A DNA stretch of 64,000 nt from assembly GCA_951804985.1 (NCBI GenBank), contig OX638131.1:83540638-83604637 (forward strand). Reading direction: 5' to 3'. A program made the position numbers and the translations under genes. The notes under the pieces were generated by a model, which worked only from the letters and a program-made list of their open reading frames with translations, was not told where the DNA came from and ran no database searches. The stretch's first letter is position 1; each line of letters starts with the position of its first letter. Shown one piece after another: positions 11,239 to 23,455 of the stretch. The stretch comes from Dryomyza anilis. Taxonomy: Eukaryota > Arthropoda > Insecta > Diptera > Dryomyzidae.

Positions 11239-12474
11239 AAGGATACAAATGGAACGCTACAAAAGTAGAGCGACAGGAACAGCAAACGACACCATATTTC
11301 TTGCCACTCTTTTGACATTTCTCTTCAGTAAAGTTTGCCATTTCATGATGGAAAGATATACGAGCCAACAACGAATCAAAATTATTAAAATTTACTACCG
11401 AAATTCGGAGTCAGTGGCCTCAACGTTAAGAGCGCTACGTCCAATTTATGGTCATCATAATCGTCCTAGCAGATCAAAAATTGAGCGTCTAGTGGAAAAA
11501 TTTGAATGCAAAGGCACAGTACAAAATGTTCCCGTGGCAGTGAGACAAAGAAGTGCCCGTAGTGTCGAGAATATTGCTGCCGCTGAGGCTTCAGTTGAAG
11601 AAAGCCCAAATGTGTCTCTCACACGTCGTTCTCAAGCGTTGGGCATCTCTGTGACGAATTTGTGGCGAATTTTGCGAAAAGATCTTGGCCTACATCCTAA
11701 CAAAATCAAATTGACGCAAGAACTGAAGCCGCTTGACCACCAGAAGCGTCGTATGTTCGTAAATTGGGCTGAGCAACAACTTGAAAATGATTCGGATTTT
11801 CATCGAAAAATCATCTTCAGCGATGAGGCTCATTTCTGGCGGAATGGCTTCGTAAATAAACAAAATATGCGTTATTGGTCAGACAGCAATCCACACGTAC
11901 TCCATGAGTCATCATTGCATCCCGAAAAAATTACAGTATGGTGCGATTTATGGGCATGCGGCGTCATTGGGCCGTACTTCTTCCGTGATGATCAAGACCG
12001 GCACGTTACTGTGAATGAGAATCGCTACCGTTCAATGATAACCGAATATTTTTGGCCCCAATTGAATGATATGGACTTGGAGGACATGTGGTTCCAACAG
12101 GATGGCGCCACAAGCCACACAGCGTGTTATCTCACGAAATGGTCCAGTCGATTGGCCGCCACGGTTGTGCGATTTGACGCCGTTACACTATTTCCTGTGG
12201 GGCTACGTCAAGTCTATGGTCTATACCAACAAGCCAGCGACGATTGATGAACTTCGTACGAATATCGAGTCGATTTATGCTTGAAAACCGTCGAAAATTG
12301 GGTTCAGCTTCTGGACTTCTGCAAACGTGCCCGTGGTGGCCATGCAAAAGAAATCGAGTTCCATACATAATGACATCGAACGTTCTTTACAGGAATAAAG
12401 AATTTCATTGGTATCCAAAACCGTTTTTGTTTTATTTAAAAAAAACTTTTGTAGCGCTCTTATTGAAAACCCTT
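11239..12474 (+). mobile_element. Mariner/Tc1-superfamily transposon, copy 1
   Basis: Flanked by TA on both sides (11237-11238 and 12475-12476), the IS630-Tc1-mariner target. The 3' terminal repeat ACTTTTGTAGCGCTCTTATT and following bases to CCCTT at 12474 are well kept. The 5' repeat is degenerate (GGATACAAATGGAACGCTAC) compared with AAGGGTTTTTCAACAGGGAC in the copies at 31.7 and 60.0 kb. It carries one broken transposase gene. Confidence 0.85.
11348..12290 (+). pseudogene. Mariner-like transposase, frameshifted
   Basis: The likely start is the ATG at 11348 (MERYTSQQRIKI), where the family reading begins; the longer frame from 11249 only runs through the leader. An N-terminal helix-turn-helix region (GHHNRPSRSKIERLVEKF, about residues 35-60) is followed by a second DNA-binding region (VSLTRRSQALGISVTNLWRI). 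The catalytic domain shows IFSDEAHF (first Asp) and WFQQDGATSH (second Asp). Just after TSHT, near 12115, coding jumps to another frame that continues RVISRNGPVDWPPRLCDLTP and FLWGYVKSMVYTNKPATIDE. The stretch normally between these blocks is missing, so the catalytic spacing is destroyed. In the DLTPLDY block the second D is H. After 12290 the frame is further disturbed, although an RGGHAKEIEF-like terminus is readable near 12330-12365. The copy at 60.0 kb has the same deletion. Confidence 0.85.
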
Positions 12475-13079
12475 TATATTATATAAAACTAGATCCATAA
12501 TTCTATAATTTCTCTTACTTTGTTTTTGCAAATCAACCATTAAGTCTTCAGATTAAATATAAATTTACGCTTACGATTTTTGATTTACATTTTTTGTGGT
12601 GTTCCTTTTAATCAATATAATTTTTTTTGTCCGGCAATTATTCATAGAAACCTTAAACCAGTAGAATTCAACTTTGCATAAAGGTATTACTTTCCATGCA
12701 GCAGTATCCTACAATAGAGTCAAATGATGATCACCTTCTGAATTTTCATCTTTTTAAAATTAAATAAAGTATTTTCCTGCTTATGTTCATATCGAACAAA
12801 AAAAAGGTACATTTTTGAATCGAATTTGTGAATTTCACTTTAAGCTCAGGAGTTAAAGCGTGATTTGCAAAAACAAAGTAAGAGGAAGCATAGAATTATA
12901 TATCAAGTCTGACATACGATATGTAATTTTATTTAATTATGAAAATCATAGATGTTATGCAACAAATAATAGGTACACCTTATAATTAATATTTTTTGCG
13001 TTTGACTGGTCAAAACTGTGGTCAGATCAATCCGAATTTCATGTAGTTTATTTCAAAATATTAGCCGAAGTATTCTCAA

Positions 13080-15460
13080 TTGAATAGATGATAAATTTAC
13101 ATATTTTGGTCTTTAACTTTTTAAAGATTTGATTTTTCGATCTCAATTCTATTGTATATTTTGATTATCCTTAATAGTAAAAACAATAAGTAAGAAAGTA
13201 TGTTTAAAAATGTGTTTACCAGAACACTACGCAGCATTATGCTAATATAAATATTTGCAATAAAAAATATACATATTTTTTAAATAAACATGAACATAAT
13301 ACGCGCCTTTTCATTGGTTAGTTTTGGCTTAATAATATTTTTTAAATCTGTATGTTAATCTTTTTTATGCCAAATATAAAAGCAAATATATAAAAACATA
13401 ATTTCAAAAATATCGCGCCTTTTCACTGACTGTTTATTGCGCTGTCACATCAGCTGTCAGCGCATTATCTGCATAACAATAATTTGTGAAAATCGACGCC
13501 TTTATTATAAGTTTTAAGGGCTGTTTTTCTCGCTAATATTTCATTTAAATGCAAACTCATTGAATTTGAATTAAACATAAAATTGTGGCAATAATTCTTG
13601 CTAAAAGTTGTGACAAACTGTCAATAACAGATAAGATTATATTCCATTTAAATTTTTAACTTTTAAATATTCTTATTATATATAAAAGCCAATTTAAAAT
13701 CTTCATATTAAAAGAAACCATGCTTCATTATATTTTTTTAAATAATCTGCTATGTCTTTTGTCAGAATCGTACAAACAGTTCTTAGAAAATGCGTATGTT
13801 GAGTAGAAAAAAAATAGGCAATACAATACTGCATAGAAAAAAATTTATATAAAAAAAAATTCCAAACATGAGTCCACTATAGAACCACAAAAAGTTGCGG
13901 AGCTCAGAAACCGCGTTACACACAGAGTCCAACAGTGCAAACAGAGAGAATGCGGTAGCCACTCATGCAAAAAAATCAACGCACAGAATGAAGCTATTTC
14001 GCAGTCTAGTAAGTTTTAATTTTAAAATGAAAATTTAAAAATGAAAAAAAAAATAGTACAACTTACAAAGGATGATACGACTGACCAACGAGTAAGCACA
14101 AAAAAGGATTCAGTAGATTAGCGAATGAAATAACTTCATTTGTAAGATAGTTGAATAATGTTCGCAGATAGTGTTTTACAAGATTTAGCACAGTTATATT
14201 TAGTATTAAAGAGTTAACTAATTAACATTTAAATTAAAAAAGTATTTACGGTAAATACTTATTGTTCTTTTTTTAATACTCGGAAATTATCACAATTGTT
14301 GGCCTATGGGAAAATATTATAAATCAGTCCTAGTTCTGACCCTGTTATTTAAAACGACTGGCAACTTTAACATGGTGTTTTCATAGGAATTACTGTCAAT
14401 GAACTGGTCTTCAATTGAAGTATTTGATTCAGTTAAAATTCCCCAATTGCAGACCAGTTCCGTGATTTGCAGGTCTAAAGGTCTACATAAGGTGTTAATT
14501 GACACAATCCTATGACAACGCTATGTAAAATTTGACGGTTGGTTTCATATAAAAGGGGCAGAACTAGAACCAATTCATAATATTTTCCTGTATGCCCTCC
14601 ATAAGCACTGCAATAAAAAAAATTGAGAAGATTTCAAATCAAATTTAGATTTTCTATTTGAAACTGAGATTTTTGAAATGAAATTGAGAATTTTCCATTT
14701 ACATTGATAATATTTCAAATGAAAATTATGTTTTATGTTTTGAATTGGGAAAATGACAAATTTTATTGAAATTTTAAAATTAAGAATATTGTTTATTTAA
14801 ATATTGAATTCAAACTAATTGATACTTTTTACTAAGTTACATTTTTAAACTAATATTAATGTCCGAAATTTGTGCAATTTTTTAATATTTTGAAATAATC
14901 CAATTATATATTTTGAAAATAAAAACCATCAATCAACAGTTTAAAAATGTGCAAATAATTCATTCGATTTGCCAAAGTTTCTTCCAGACTCTTTTACTGC
15001 TTTCATTCCAGTGCAGTGATGCTGTGTAATACGAACAACTACAACACATTCAATGTGCGCTTCCACTCTCTCACTCAATCACACGTCTCTTTGCATTTGC
15101 CACTTCCACGATCAGTTCAGTGCGTGTCTTCATTTCGTTTGGTTGTGAAAAAAACATGAATTAATTTATACATAAATTGTATTTGACTTCAATGTGACAA
15201 TTCAATTACAATAAATATATAAAATAGACAATAAACAACTGCAGGCAATATTTAATGTGTTTAATATAATAAATTATTATAAGTTCAAGTGGAATACATA
15301 AACTAAAGGCAGCTTCAGATAATATTGAAATTGTCTGCTATTTTCTGCAAGTTTTTACATGTCTTTCGATTTCAAAAAAACTTAAGAAATGTTTTTACAA
15401 TTGTAAGTGCAATCGCGATAGACAAATATAATATTTTTAATCAAGATTAAAATAAAAACA
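13080..15460. other. Long AT-rich stretch, no gene seen
   Basis: No coding region of note. The interval 14985-15150 is less AT-rich and contains GATCAGTTCAGTGCGTGTC (near 15110), which fits an arthropod initiator (TCAGTT), but no TATA box, downstream gene or splice site supports a promoter call. Frames such as 14317-14505 (minus) are treated as chance. Confidence 0.45.
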
Positions 15461-16492
15461 TCCTATTAATATAATAAATATGTTTGTTCGTTTGTACGTT
15501 TGTACGTTTGTACGTTTGTTCCGCTTCTCCGTCTAAACGGCTGATCCGATTTTCTTGAAATTTTTACCACAGATGCGGTATGGTCTGGAAGGAATGATAG
15601 GCTATATATGGGCGGGATTGGACAAAGAGGCGTGGCACCTCCCATGCAACCTAAACACGATATAACTCGGCACTTTCACCAGCTACGAACATGAAACAAA
15701 AAACTCAAATACAAAAAAAAAATTAAATACAAAAAAAAAATTAAAAACAAAAAAGCAAAAGCACAACACAAAACAAAAGCAAAAATACAAAACCAATCAC
15801 ATAAAACCACAATCCAAACTAAATAAAAAACAAAAAAAGGAAAGAAAAAGAAAAACAAAGTCACCACACTATAACTAACCAAACTAAAACTCACCACACT
15901 AAAATTCACCCTTAAATTAACCACACTAAAACCCACCACACTATAATTCACCACACTAAAACTCACCACACTAAAATTCACCACACTAAAACTCACCACA
16001 CTAAAACTCACCACACTAAAACTCACCACACTTAAACTCACCACACTGAAACTCACCACACTAAAACTCACCACATCTAAACTCACCACACCGAAACTTA
16101 CTACATTAAAACCCACCACACTAAAACTTCTACTGGGAAAAACTCTACGGGGAAGAATTTTACGGGAAAGAATTTTACCGGGAACAATTCTACCGGGATG
16201 AATTCTACTTTGAGAATTCTACGGGAAAGCGTTCTATGTGGATTTAACGGGGAAGATTTCTACTGGGAATAATTCTGCGGAGAAGCGCAGTCTGAGAAAA
16301 AATTGTCTTTGAGAAAAATTGTTTTGGCGGAGAATTATTTGGTTACCACATTTATAAAACCAATAAAAAAATTTCAACAGCTAAGCACGGGCCCCTCATA
16401 TAAATAATTAAATGTTTTTTATATTAATAAAATTGCTCCATATCTTTGAATTCAGAAAATCTTGGCACGAGTCGTGCACGGGTCCAGCTAGT
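15461..16492 (+). mobile_element. Non-autonomous Helitron-like element, copy 2
   Basis: Starts TCCTATTAATATAATAAATA, then a (GTTTGTAC)n run at 15482-15520 and TCCGTCTAAACGGCTGATCC. It ends with the best-preserved 3' hairpin of the family, GCACGAGTCGTGC at 16465-16477, followed by CTAGT at 16488-16492. Inside are the 15-bp minisatellite (15860-16128) and the 16-bp repeat (about 16129-16290). The 147-residue minus-strand frame at 15676-16119 is translated minisatellite. No helicase is encoded. Confidence 0.88.
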
Positions 16493-16730
16493 AAGAAATA
16501 AATATTGCAGGTGAGTTTTTTGTGGTTTTTCGAAAAACGATTTTAGTTAAGAAATTAAATATTTATTTTTATGAAGTGTGAAATTTAAATTAATGTTATT
16601 AAAATTATAAATTAAAAAGTGCATAAAACAAAATTTTGGTTAAACTGCAGTTTACAGACCACCTCACAAAAATTTTAAAAAGTGTATTTCAAGTGAATTT
16701 CAAAGGCCAAAATTCAAAAATTCAAAAAAA

Positions 16731-17504
16731 AAAAGAGTTGTTAAAGTTAGGTCACATGGGTAAGTTCGGTCACATTGGACGGACTTTATAGTCGGTCGTG
16801 CCCGACTATGAAATACCCTACACCTTTGGTGGGGATATAAATGTGGGATATTTAATTGTATACCCCCCACATTCGTATATTATTCACATATCAGAAATTT
16901 ACTTCTTATAGGTATCCCCTTAATTTAAAAAATTAATATAAAAGTATAAAAAAAAAAATAATAAAAAGAATTATAAAAATAAAAGTTAGGCTAATATTTC
17001 ATAGATTTGATTTTAATAATTCACGGCTAAAATTATCTCCATGAAACCCGGAAAATAATTTAAAAAAAATGTGGGCGGGTCACTTCCATTTTTGGACCAC
17101 ATATTTTTAGGAGAATTCCAACAATACGTTTTAAATTTCATTACTATATCTTGAATACTTTTCGAGTTATTAGTTCCTAAAGACTTATATAAAAGTGACT
17201 TGTATGGAGGTGGGCGTTTCCGTTGACCGATTTGGCTCATTTCCAAAGTCAATTCCTACTTTTGGCTAAAACATTTTGAAACGAAATTTAATCTCATTCT
17301 GAGAAGTATTTCTCAAGTAACTTCGTTTTCGGACAGACAGACGGACATGACGGACAGACAGACGTACATGGCTAAACACACTCGGGTAGTGATGCTGATC
17401 AAGAATATATATACTTTTCCATACCGGACACGCCTCCTAAGGGGCGTTACAATATATGCACAAACATAATATACCCTGTACCTCATAAGTGTATGGTATA
17501 AAAA
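16731..17504 (-). mobile_element. DINE-1/INE-1-like element, type 1
   Basis: A near-complete minus-strand copy. The tail (16734-16830) has the GTTAGGTCACATGGGTAAGT block and the TAGTCGG hairpin. The head (17340-17504) has GTATATATTCTTGATCAG-type sequence next to a TCTGTCTG run and ends in TATACCATACACTTATGAGG, read on the minus strand. The interior, with GGTGGGCGTTTCCGTTGACC, is shared with the copies at 22.6, 23.5 and 32.2 kb. No coding capacity; such elements are thought to be mobilised by Helentrons. Confidence 0.85.
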
Positions 17505-17644
17505 GTGGGGATACCGATGATAAGATTTTGTGTCCCTTTTTAATTTTTTTTGTTAGTCCATTTATTTGAAAATTGGGTTTTCTCTTAATAGAGTTTTTTT
17601 TATTTTTTAGGATGGTCGAGGTGACTAAATTTGATTTAACTGTA

Positions 17645-18391
17645 ATTTATATGCAACACCCAAAAGGAGGCATCTCCGGTATGGAAAAGTATATATATTC
17701 TTGATCAGTATGACCTCCTGAGTCGATTTAGCGATGTCCGTCTGTCTGTTGAAATCCCCACCACATAAATAATTTATATACAACACCCAAAAGGAAGCAT
17801 CTCCGGTATGGAAAAGTATATATATTCTTGATCAGTATGACCTCCTGAGTCAATTTAGCGATGTCCGTCTGTCTGTTGAAATCCCTACTACTTAAAAAAT
17901 TGAAGAGTTAGATGAATGAAACTTATAGATTACTTATATACCTATGCTGTATGTGCAAAAATCGTCCATTGTGACATGTGATCGGACCATTTATATTCAA
18001 ATACCTTATATAAAATTTACATCTACAGATCAATTTTACTGCATACGTGCTTCGGTGAACTTTTTTGTTCAAATATATATTGATTTCAAATACATGAAAA
18101 TAATGTTTACCGCCGAAACGACTTGCGGTTCCAAAAAAAAAATCAATTCGGTACATCTACCCATTTGTAAATATGGGTATAAATGGAAGTTCTTCAGCGA
18201 TTGAAAGTTTATAGTTATTTTCATAATTTGTATACCCTGGTGACCTATATACCTCACTAAATGGTAACCATACCTATGTGTAGGATATTTATAGTCGGCT
18301 TAAACCGACTATAATTTTGATAATCCTAACTATCATAATAGCACGTACTTTAAAATTTCCCACGTAATCTAACCCTCCCAACTGGTTTTCA
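17645..18391 (+). mobile_element. DINE-1/INE-1-like element, type 2, with duplicated head
   Basis: This subfamily shares the TATATATTCTTGATCAGTAT head with type 1 but has a different interior and tail: TACCCTGGTGACCTATATAC (18233), a TAGTCGGCTTAAACCGACTA hairpin (18291) and a CCTCCCAACTGGTTTT terminus at 18375-18390. The head is present twice in tandem, at 17653-17779 and 17780-17906, each beginning CAACACCCAAAAGG. Related copies: 33585-34060 (minus) and 61075-61729 (plus). Confidence 0.8.
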
Positions 18392-18780
18392 TTTAAAAGG
18401 GCGATGAAAGTTTGTTATGGTTTAGCCCTTTCGCTAAAGTAAAATATACCATCTTTTTTTTTAATACCATTTTTATTTTTTCCATTTGTATGTGGGCTGA
18501 TCACGCCAAGTTTTTAAAATATATATTTAGATGAAGTCTAAAGCTCGAATCACACGATTGACTAAATTGTATCAATTTCAGTTTGCATTAAATCAAAAAT
18601 TGATGTATGTTGTTGATACTCGAGTCATCAACAAAAATTGACGCAATTTGGTTGATGCTTTTTCAAATTTTGTATTGAAACTGACACAAAAATAAACATT
18701 TTAAATTGATACAAAATGGCGTCAACAAGAAATATCCCGTCATTTATTGATATTCGACAAAATTGTTGATGCTTTGCATC
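18392..18780. other. Spacer with ATTGAT-rich sequence
   Basis: Contains repeated short TCAACAAAAATTG/CAAAATTGTTGATG-type motifs in both orientations (18540-18780), possibly a degenerate small inverted-repeat element. No gene seen. Confidence 0.35.
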
Positions 18781-18985
18781 AATCGCTATAATCTTAACAA
18801 TACATTTTAAATTTTAAAACTATGTCTTGAATTTTTTGTCGAGTTATTGGTTCCTAATGAGTTATAGTATAAAAGTGATTTGCATGGGAGGTGTCCTTTG
18901 ACCTATTTGGCTCATTTCCAAAATATGATCTTACTTTTGGCTAAAACTTATTGAAAACAAATTTAATCGCATGCTCACCTGTATA
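18781..18985 (-). mobile_element. Internal fragment of DINE-1-like type 1
   Basis: Aligns by eye to the interior of the type 1 copies: TGAATTTTTTGTCGAGTTAT, GTTCCTAATGAGTTATA, GGGAGGTGTCCTTTGACC and ACTTTTGGCTAAAACTTATT occur in the same order. Both ends are missing. Confidence 0.65.
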
Positions 18986-21409
18986 ATATATAAAAGAAAA
19001 TTCTACTCCGTTAACGGTAATGTATAAAAAATACTCATAATGTTACATTACTACACAACTTGTAAACATACCAATTTTACATGTACCTTGAGTAACCAAA
19101 TTAATTAACTTTAAAGACATACAGATACAAAATATAATTTTCTGTTTTTTTCTGGTAGCATTAATTAATTTTTCTAAAGCTTAAAAATAATTATCCAAAT
19201 TAAAATAACGGAAAAATTTCAATTTTTGTATAAGGGTTTTCGATGTCCCGTCCAGAACAAAAAAAAAAACATTTATTACCATAGTAAATTGAAAAAAAAA
19301 TTTAAAGAGTTGAATCCACTGTTTCTAAAGCAGAATTTTCTCGACATTTTCAAAAATATAAATATCGAATTTTTAGTAAGTTCCCGTCCGGAACTTTGAG
19401 TACCAAAAGTCTAAAACTGCAGTATAATTTTTCTGTGATTTATTATGAAAAAATTGTAAACTTTAGGAACAAAGTGTAAATATAAAAAGAAAGCATATTG
19501 TTTCAACTATTTTTTGATTATTTCAAAAAAATCATTTGTACCCAAAATTTGCTGACTTTTTGGCATTTCCATATGAATTTGCATTGTATTTTTTTCTTTT
19601 TATGAACTCTTCTTTTCCAATCAAGAAATCGAATCCCTTTATTAGGTTTTATTCTTTCCTATCACATTGCTTCTATAAAACCTAATAAGAATGTCGTTTT
19701 CTGCAATGTCAGGGGATTCTTCCCATCACAGTAAAATATCCTATTGAATTGAAAAATTATCCGGGAAAGAATATTGCCGGGATGACTTGTTTCTGGGATG
19801 AATTTTCTCGGGAAAACAATGTATGAAAAAGGTCCTAGGTCCCATTTCACTTGACAAATATATGATTCTGCTTCTTAGATTGAAGTGGTGAGAAGTGCTG
19901 GTGTATTGATAAAATATTCTAATTTTTCTGAGGTCTGCAATTATTGTAAGGTTGTGAATTATGCAACTTTACAGAATATTTTGTAGTTTTTCTTATAATA
20001 CTAACTATAATAAAATTTAATAAAAAAAATATTACACTTTCAGTTTGATATAAGATTGTAAAATTTTAAATTCATTCAACAGATTTGTCTAAAAGGAATT
20101 TGCTATTTACCAGCATTCCAGAAACTTTCGTAGAGCTTAAAATATTATTAGAAGTAGTAAAAAAATGCACTACCATAATCCATCATATATATTTTCGTAG
20201 ATTTTTGCGTAAACCAAAAACTGAAAAAGTCGTCAACACAAGATAAGCCTTGTATGGCGGCGCATCACGACGGTGTCTGTGCTGAACAGTTTTTGAAACT
20301 AAAAATAAAATAAAATTCAGTGAATAAGTAGGTTTTTAACGTATGCCAAAAAGCCAAGTCAAGCTCTGCCAAAAACCTAAAAGTTGAACAGAAAAGTGAT
20401 AAAAGCAAAAATATGATAAAATAAAAAATAAAAAGTTTGTCAAACAGGAAGCAGTTGACAGTGCGCTTCCGGTGCAACACTTTTGCATTTTTGGTCTTTT
20501 ACATTTTTGTTTTTGTTTATTTTTACTTTTATTGTTTGCTTTTGTTGTCGTATGGTTAATCATTCAAACCGTTGTTGTGAAAAGTTGATCTCTGCTGACA
20601 CTCTGTCGGCATTCGTTGGGCCAAATGGCTAAAAGGGTTCTATGGGATGCGCAAGGATAACGTGGTATAGGCGGTGGCGTAATTTTCAAATTGAATTGAC
20701 AATTTGAACGGCATGCAGTACGATGAAAACCCATCAGAAGAAGCTGTATAAAGTGGAAGGATGTTGCAGAAACTTGCAGAAATCAAAAGGAAGTTGAAGG
20801 ATGCAGAAGAAACTTGAAGAACGAAGTGATGAAACCTGAAGTATGAGGCAGGAAAGAATTCACAGGAAGCAGTAGGAAACTGCAGTAAGTAGCAGCAGAA
20901 AATAGTAGAAATAACCTAAAGTTAAAATGAAATACATAATAGAAACCAGCGGCAACGAAATCCAACAACAAAAACTTCAAATTGTCTAAAAATGTTTTCC
21001 TGCACAGCTGGAATGTTTTGGCATCAGGCGGAAAACTATATTTTTTTTTATTTCTGTTCACTTTAAGAAAAATTATTTTCCAACTTTTATAATTTCTGCA
21101 GTAAGTTAAAAATAATTCAAAATGATCTGCAGGCTCTTTGGTTGTTTTTTTTTTGTGTGTTTTTCAATGTTTATCCATTATGTCAACTGCTGCAAATGAC
21201 ATTTTTGGTAATTTAATCGTTTTGGGTTGGTTTGTTTAACAGCTGAGAGAGTTTTTGGCAATGATTATTAATTTATATTTGTCATTATCATGATTATCTC
21301 TAAATTAACTTTTTTTCTAAATTTATTTTATAATACAAAACCACCCAAAATTATAATACTCTACACTAAAAGTGAAAAAGTATATCTAAAATATCTTGAT
21401 AAATATATA
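18986..21409. other. Long stretch without gene; purine-rich segment
   Basis: No credible coding region. 20220-20960 is less AT-rich, with a purine-rich part at 20735-20910 (many GAAG and CAGAAA tracts) that appears only once in the window. It could be regulatory or transcribed, but nothing in the sequence decides this. Short frames on the minus strand (20265-20563, 20783-21061) have no recognisable motif. Confidence 0.45.
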
Positions 21410-21410
21410 G

Positions 21411-21992
21411 GGAAGCCTAAGGTAAATTGGGAAACTCTTTATTTTCTTTCTTTTTGAATAATTTTTTTAAATTCTTTTGAAGAGTCCATTCCATAGACGG
21501 GTTTGTGATCTAATTTTTTGCATTAACAGAATACCATTTATATTCCTTTTAATTGATTTTTGAGCAATTTTTCAAAACAACTCTATTTTGTACTTTTTAC
21601 AAAAATGTTAGGGTAAAGTGGGAAACTATAGAATTTTTACTAAAGTGCTATTTGAGTTTTTCTTTCTCATGTTTGGTTTTTTTTACAACACAGACACATA
21701 TTTTAAGTATAAAAAAATATAATAAAGTAATAAATATAGAATATTATACAGGAAAAAATAGAAAGACGGCTAAAATTCACATTTTTTGATAGCAAACAAC
21801 AGCACTCTAAAAAACTTGAATGTTCTCAAAATGCAATAAAAAGGTATTAATTTGATTTTAACCATGGATGAAAAAGTTGATGCCATATTAAGAGACACGT
21901 TACAATGGTTTTTATTTTTCTAAGTGCAAAAACTTGTCCAAAAATTACAATTTCCCACATTACCCATATCCCACTTTACCCTAGGTTCCTCC
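21411..21992. mobile_element. MITE-like element with GGGTAAAGTGGG termini
   Basis: GGAAGCCTAAGGTAAATTGG at the left end (21411-21430) is matched by the inverted CCACTTTACCCTAGGTTCCT (21971-21990). A further copy of the motif, AGGGTAAAGTGGGAAACTAT, lies inside at 21610. The interior is AT-rich and non-coding. Confidence 0.5.
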
Positions 21993-22144
21993 ATTCATCA
22001 TCTGTGCCAACCTCTGAGTCGATTTATATATGTTCTTCTGTCTGTAGAAATCACGGTGAATTGTAGGTTAATTGTACGTTAAATGTAGGTTAATTTTTTC
22101 AACTTTGTAAGTTTGAAAAAATTAGAAAAAATAGAATGATAAAT

Positions 22145-22560
22145 TACAACTTACATAATTTAAACCAAAAGGTTGCACATTTAAATCTAAATCGATTTTC
22201 AACTTAAAACTTTAAATTTATGGTCCAGTAAAGTATAAAATATATATATTAAAGTTAAGAAATTCATCTTGAAAGTTGAAATTTTGCAATGCATACATTG
22301 TTTAACCATCCAGGTAAATAAAAATCAACCATTATGATTAAAAATTTTTAAGTTTTCAACTTGGAAAGTACATAATTTAACACAAAAGGTTGAACATTTA
22401 AATGTAAATGGATTTTCAACTTGAAAGTTTAAATTTATGGACCAGTAAAGTATAGAAAATATATATAAAAGTTAAGAAATTCAATTTTAAAATTGAAATT
22501 CATACATTTTTCAACTATACAAGGTAAATAAAAATTAACCAAAATGATTAAAAATCGTTT
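22145..22560. repeat. Diverged tandem duplication, period about 217 bp
   Basis: Two units share AAAAGGTTG (22167 and 22384), GATTTTCAACTT, TTAAATTTATGG(T/A)CCAGTA, AGTTAAGAAATTCA and GGTAAATAAAAAT in the same order. They are clearly diverged, unlike the 344-bp units at 6.1 kb. Confidence 0.7.
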
Positions 22561-22565
22561 TTAAA

Positions 22566-23391
22566 CCAAAATGAGTTGGGAAAGTTAGGTCACATGGGTA
22601 AGTTCGGGCACATGGGACGGATTTTTATAGTCGGTCGGGCCCGACTATGGAATACCCTACACCTTTGGTGGGGATATTAATTTGGGATATTTAATTGCAT
22701 ACCTTAATTTTAAAGTTTTTAATTATGCTGAACCTCCCCACCCACAGAATATTATTCATATTTCAGAAATTTACGTCTTATATCCCCATAAATTAAAAAA
22801 TTTATATAAAAGTATAAAAAACTAAAAAAAAAAATTTAAAAATATAATTGGGCGCCTATATTTAAAATTTTGAAAGGCTAATATTTCATAGATTTGATTT
22901 TAATAATTTACGGAACAAATTTCCACTATGAAAATCCGGGAAATAATGAAAAAAAAGTGGGCGGATCACGCCCATTTTTGGACCACATATTTTTAGATGA
23001 ATTATAACAATATGTTTTAAATTTTATAACTATACCTTGAATACTTTTCGAGTTATTAATTCCGAAAGAGTTTTATAAAAGTGACTTGTATGGGAGGTGG
23101 GCGTGTCCGTTGACCGATTTGGCTCATTTTCAAACTCAGTTCCTTTGGATAAAATATATTGAGACGAAATTTCTTCGCATTCTGATCAGTATTTCTCAAG
23201 TTATTCTGTATTCGGACAGCACGACAGCAAGACAGCAAGACGGACAGACAGACGGACATGGCTAAACGGACTCGGGTGGTGATGCTGATCAAGAATATAT
23301 ATACTTTTCCATACCGGACACGCTTCCTAAGGGGCGTTACAATATATGCACAAAGTTAATATACCCTGTACCTCATAGGTGTAGGGTATAA
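22566..23391 (-). mobile_element. DINE-1/INE-1-like element, type 1
   Basis: A full-length minus-strand copy from GAGTTGGGAAAGTTAGGTCA (22570) to the TATACCCTACACCTATGAGG head (minus reading, ending 23389). It has the TAGTCGGTCGGGCCCGACTA hairpin at 22629-22648 and the TTCTTGATCAGCATCACCAC head at about 23278-23297. Non-coding. Confidence 0.88.
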
Positions 23392-23455
23392 AAATATAGG
23401 CTGAAAAATGAACCTTAATTTTTGAATTATACATCAGTTTTCATTTCTTAGTAAA

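Larger units (their letters stand above)
11075..13079. mobile_element. Inverted-repeat element interrupted by a mariner
   Basis: A left arm (11075-11238, continuing 12475-12545 beyond the mariner) is the inverted complement of a right arm (about 12855-13079). Matching landmarks are GAGAATACTTCTGGTAATAT at 11076 against ATATTAGCCGAAGTATTCTC ending near 13078; AAATTCGGATTAATCTGACC against GTCAGATCAATCCGAATTTC; and TCTTACTTTGTTTTTGCAAA near 12512 against TTTGCAAAAACAAAGTAAGA near 12867. The loop at 12546-12854 is non-coding. The left arm is split exactly at a TA by the mariner at 11239-12474, so the inverted-repeat element is older. Confidence 0.7.

Noticed and set aside
15100..15130. Initiator-like TCAGTT promoter
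   Set aside because: A single short motif without a TATA box, downstream gene or splice site is too weak to call.
15676..16119. 147-residue minus-strand open frame
   Set aside because: Same minisatellite artefact in Helitron copy 2.
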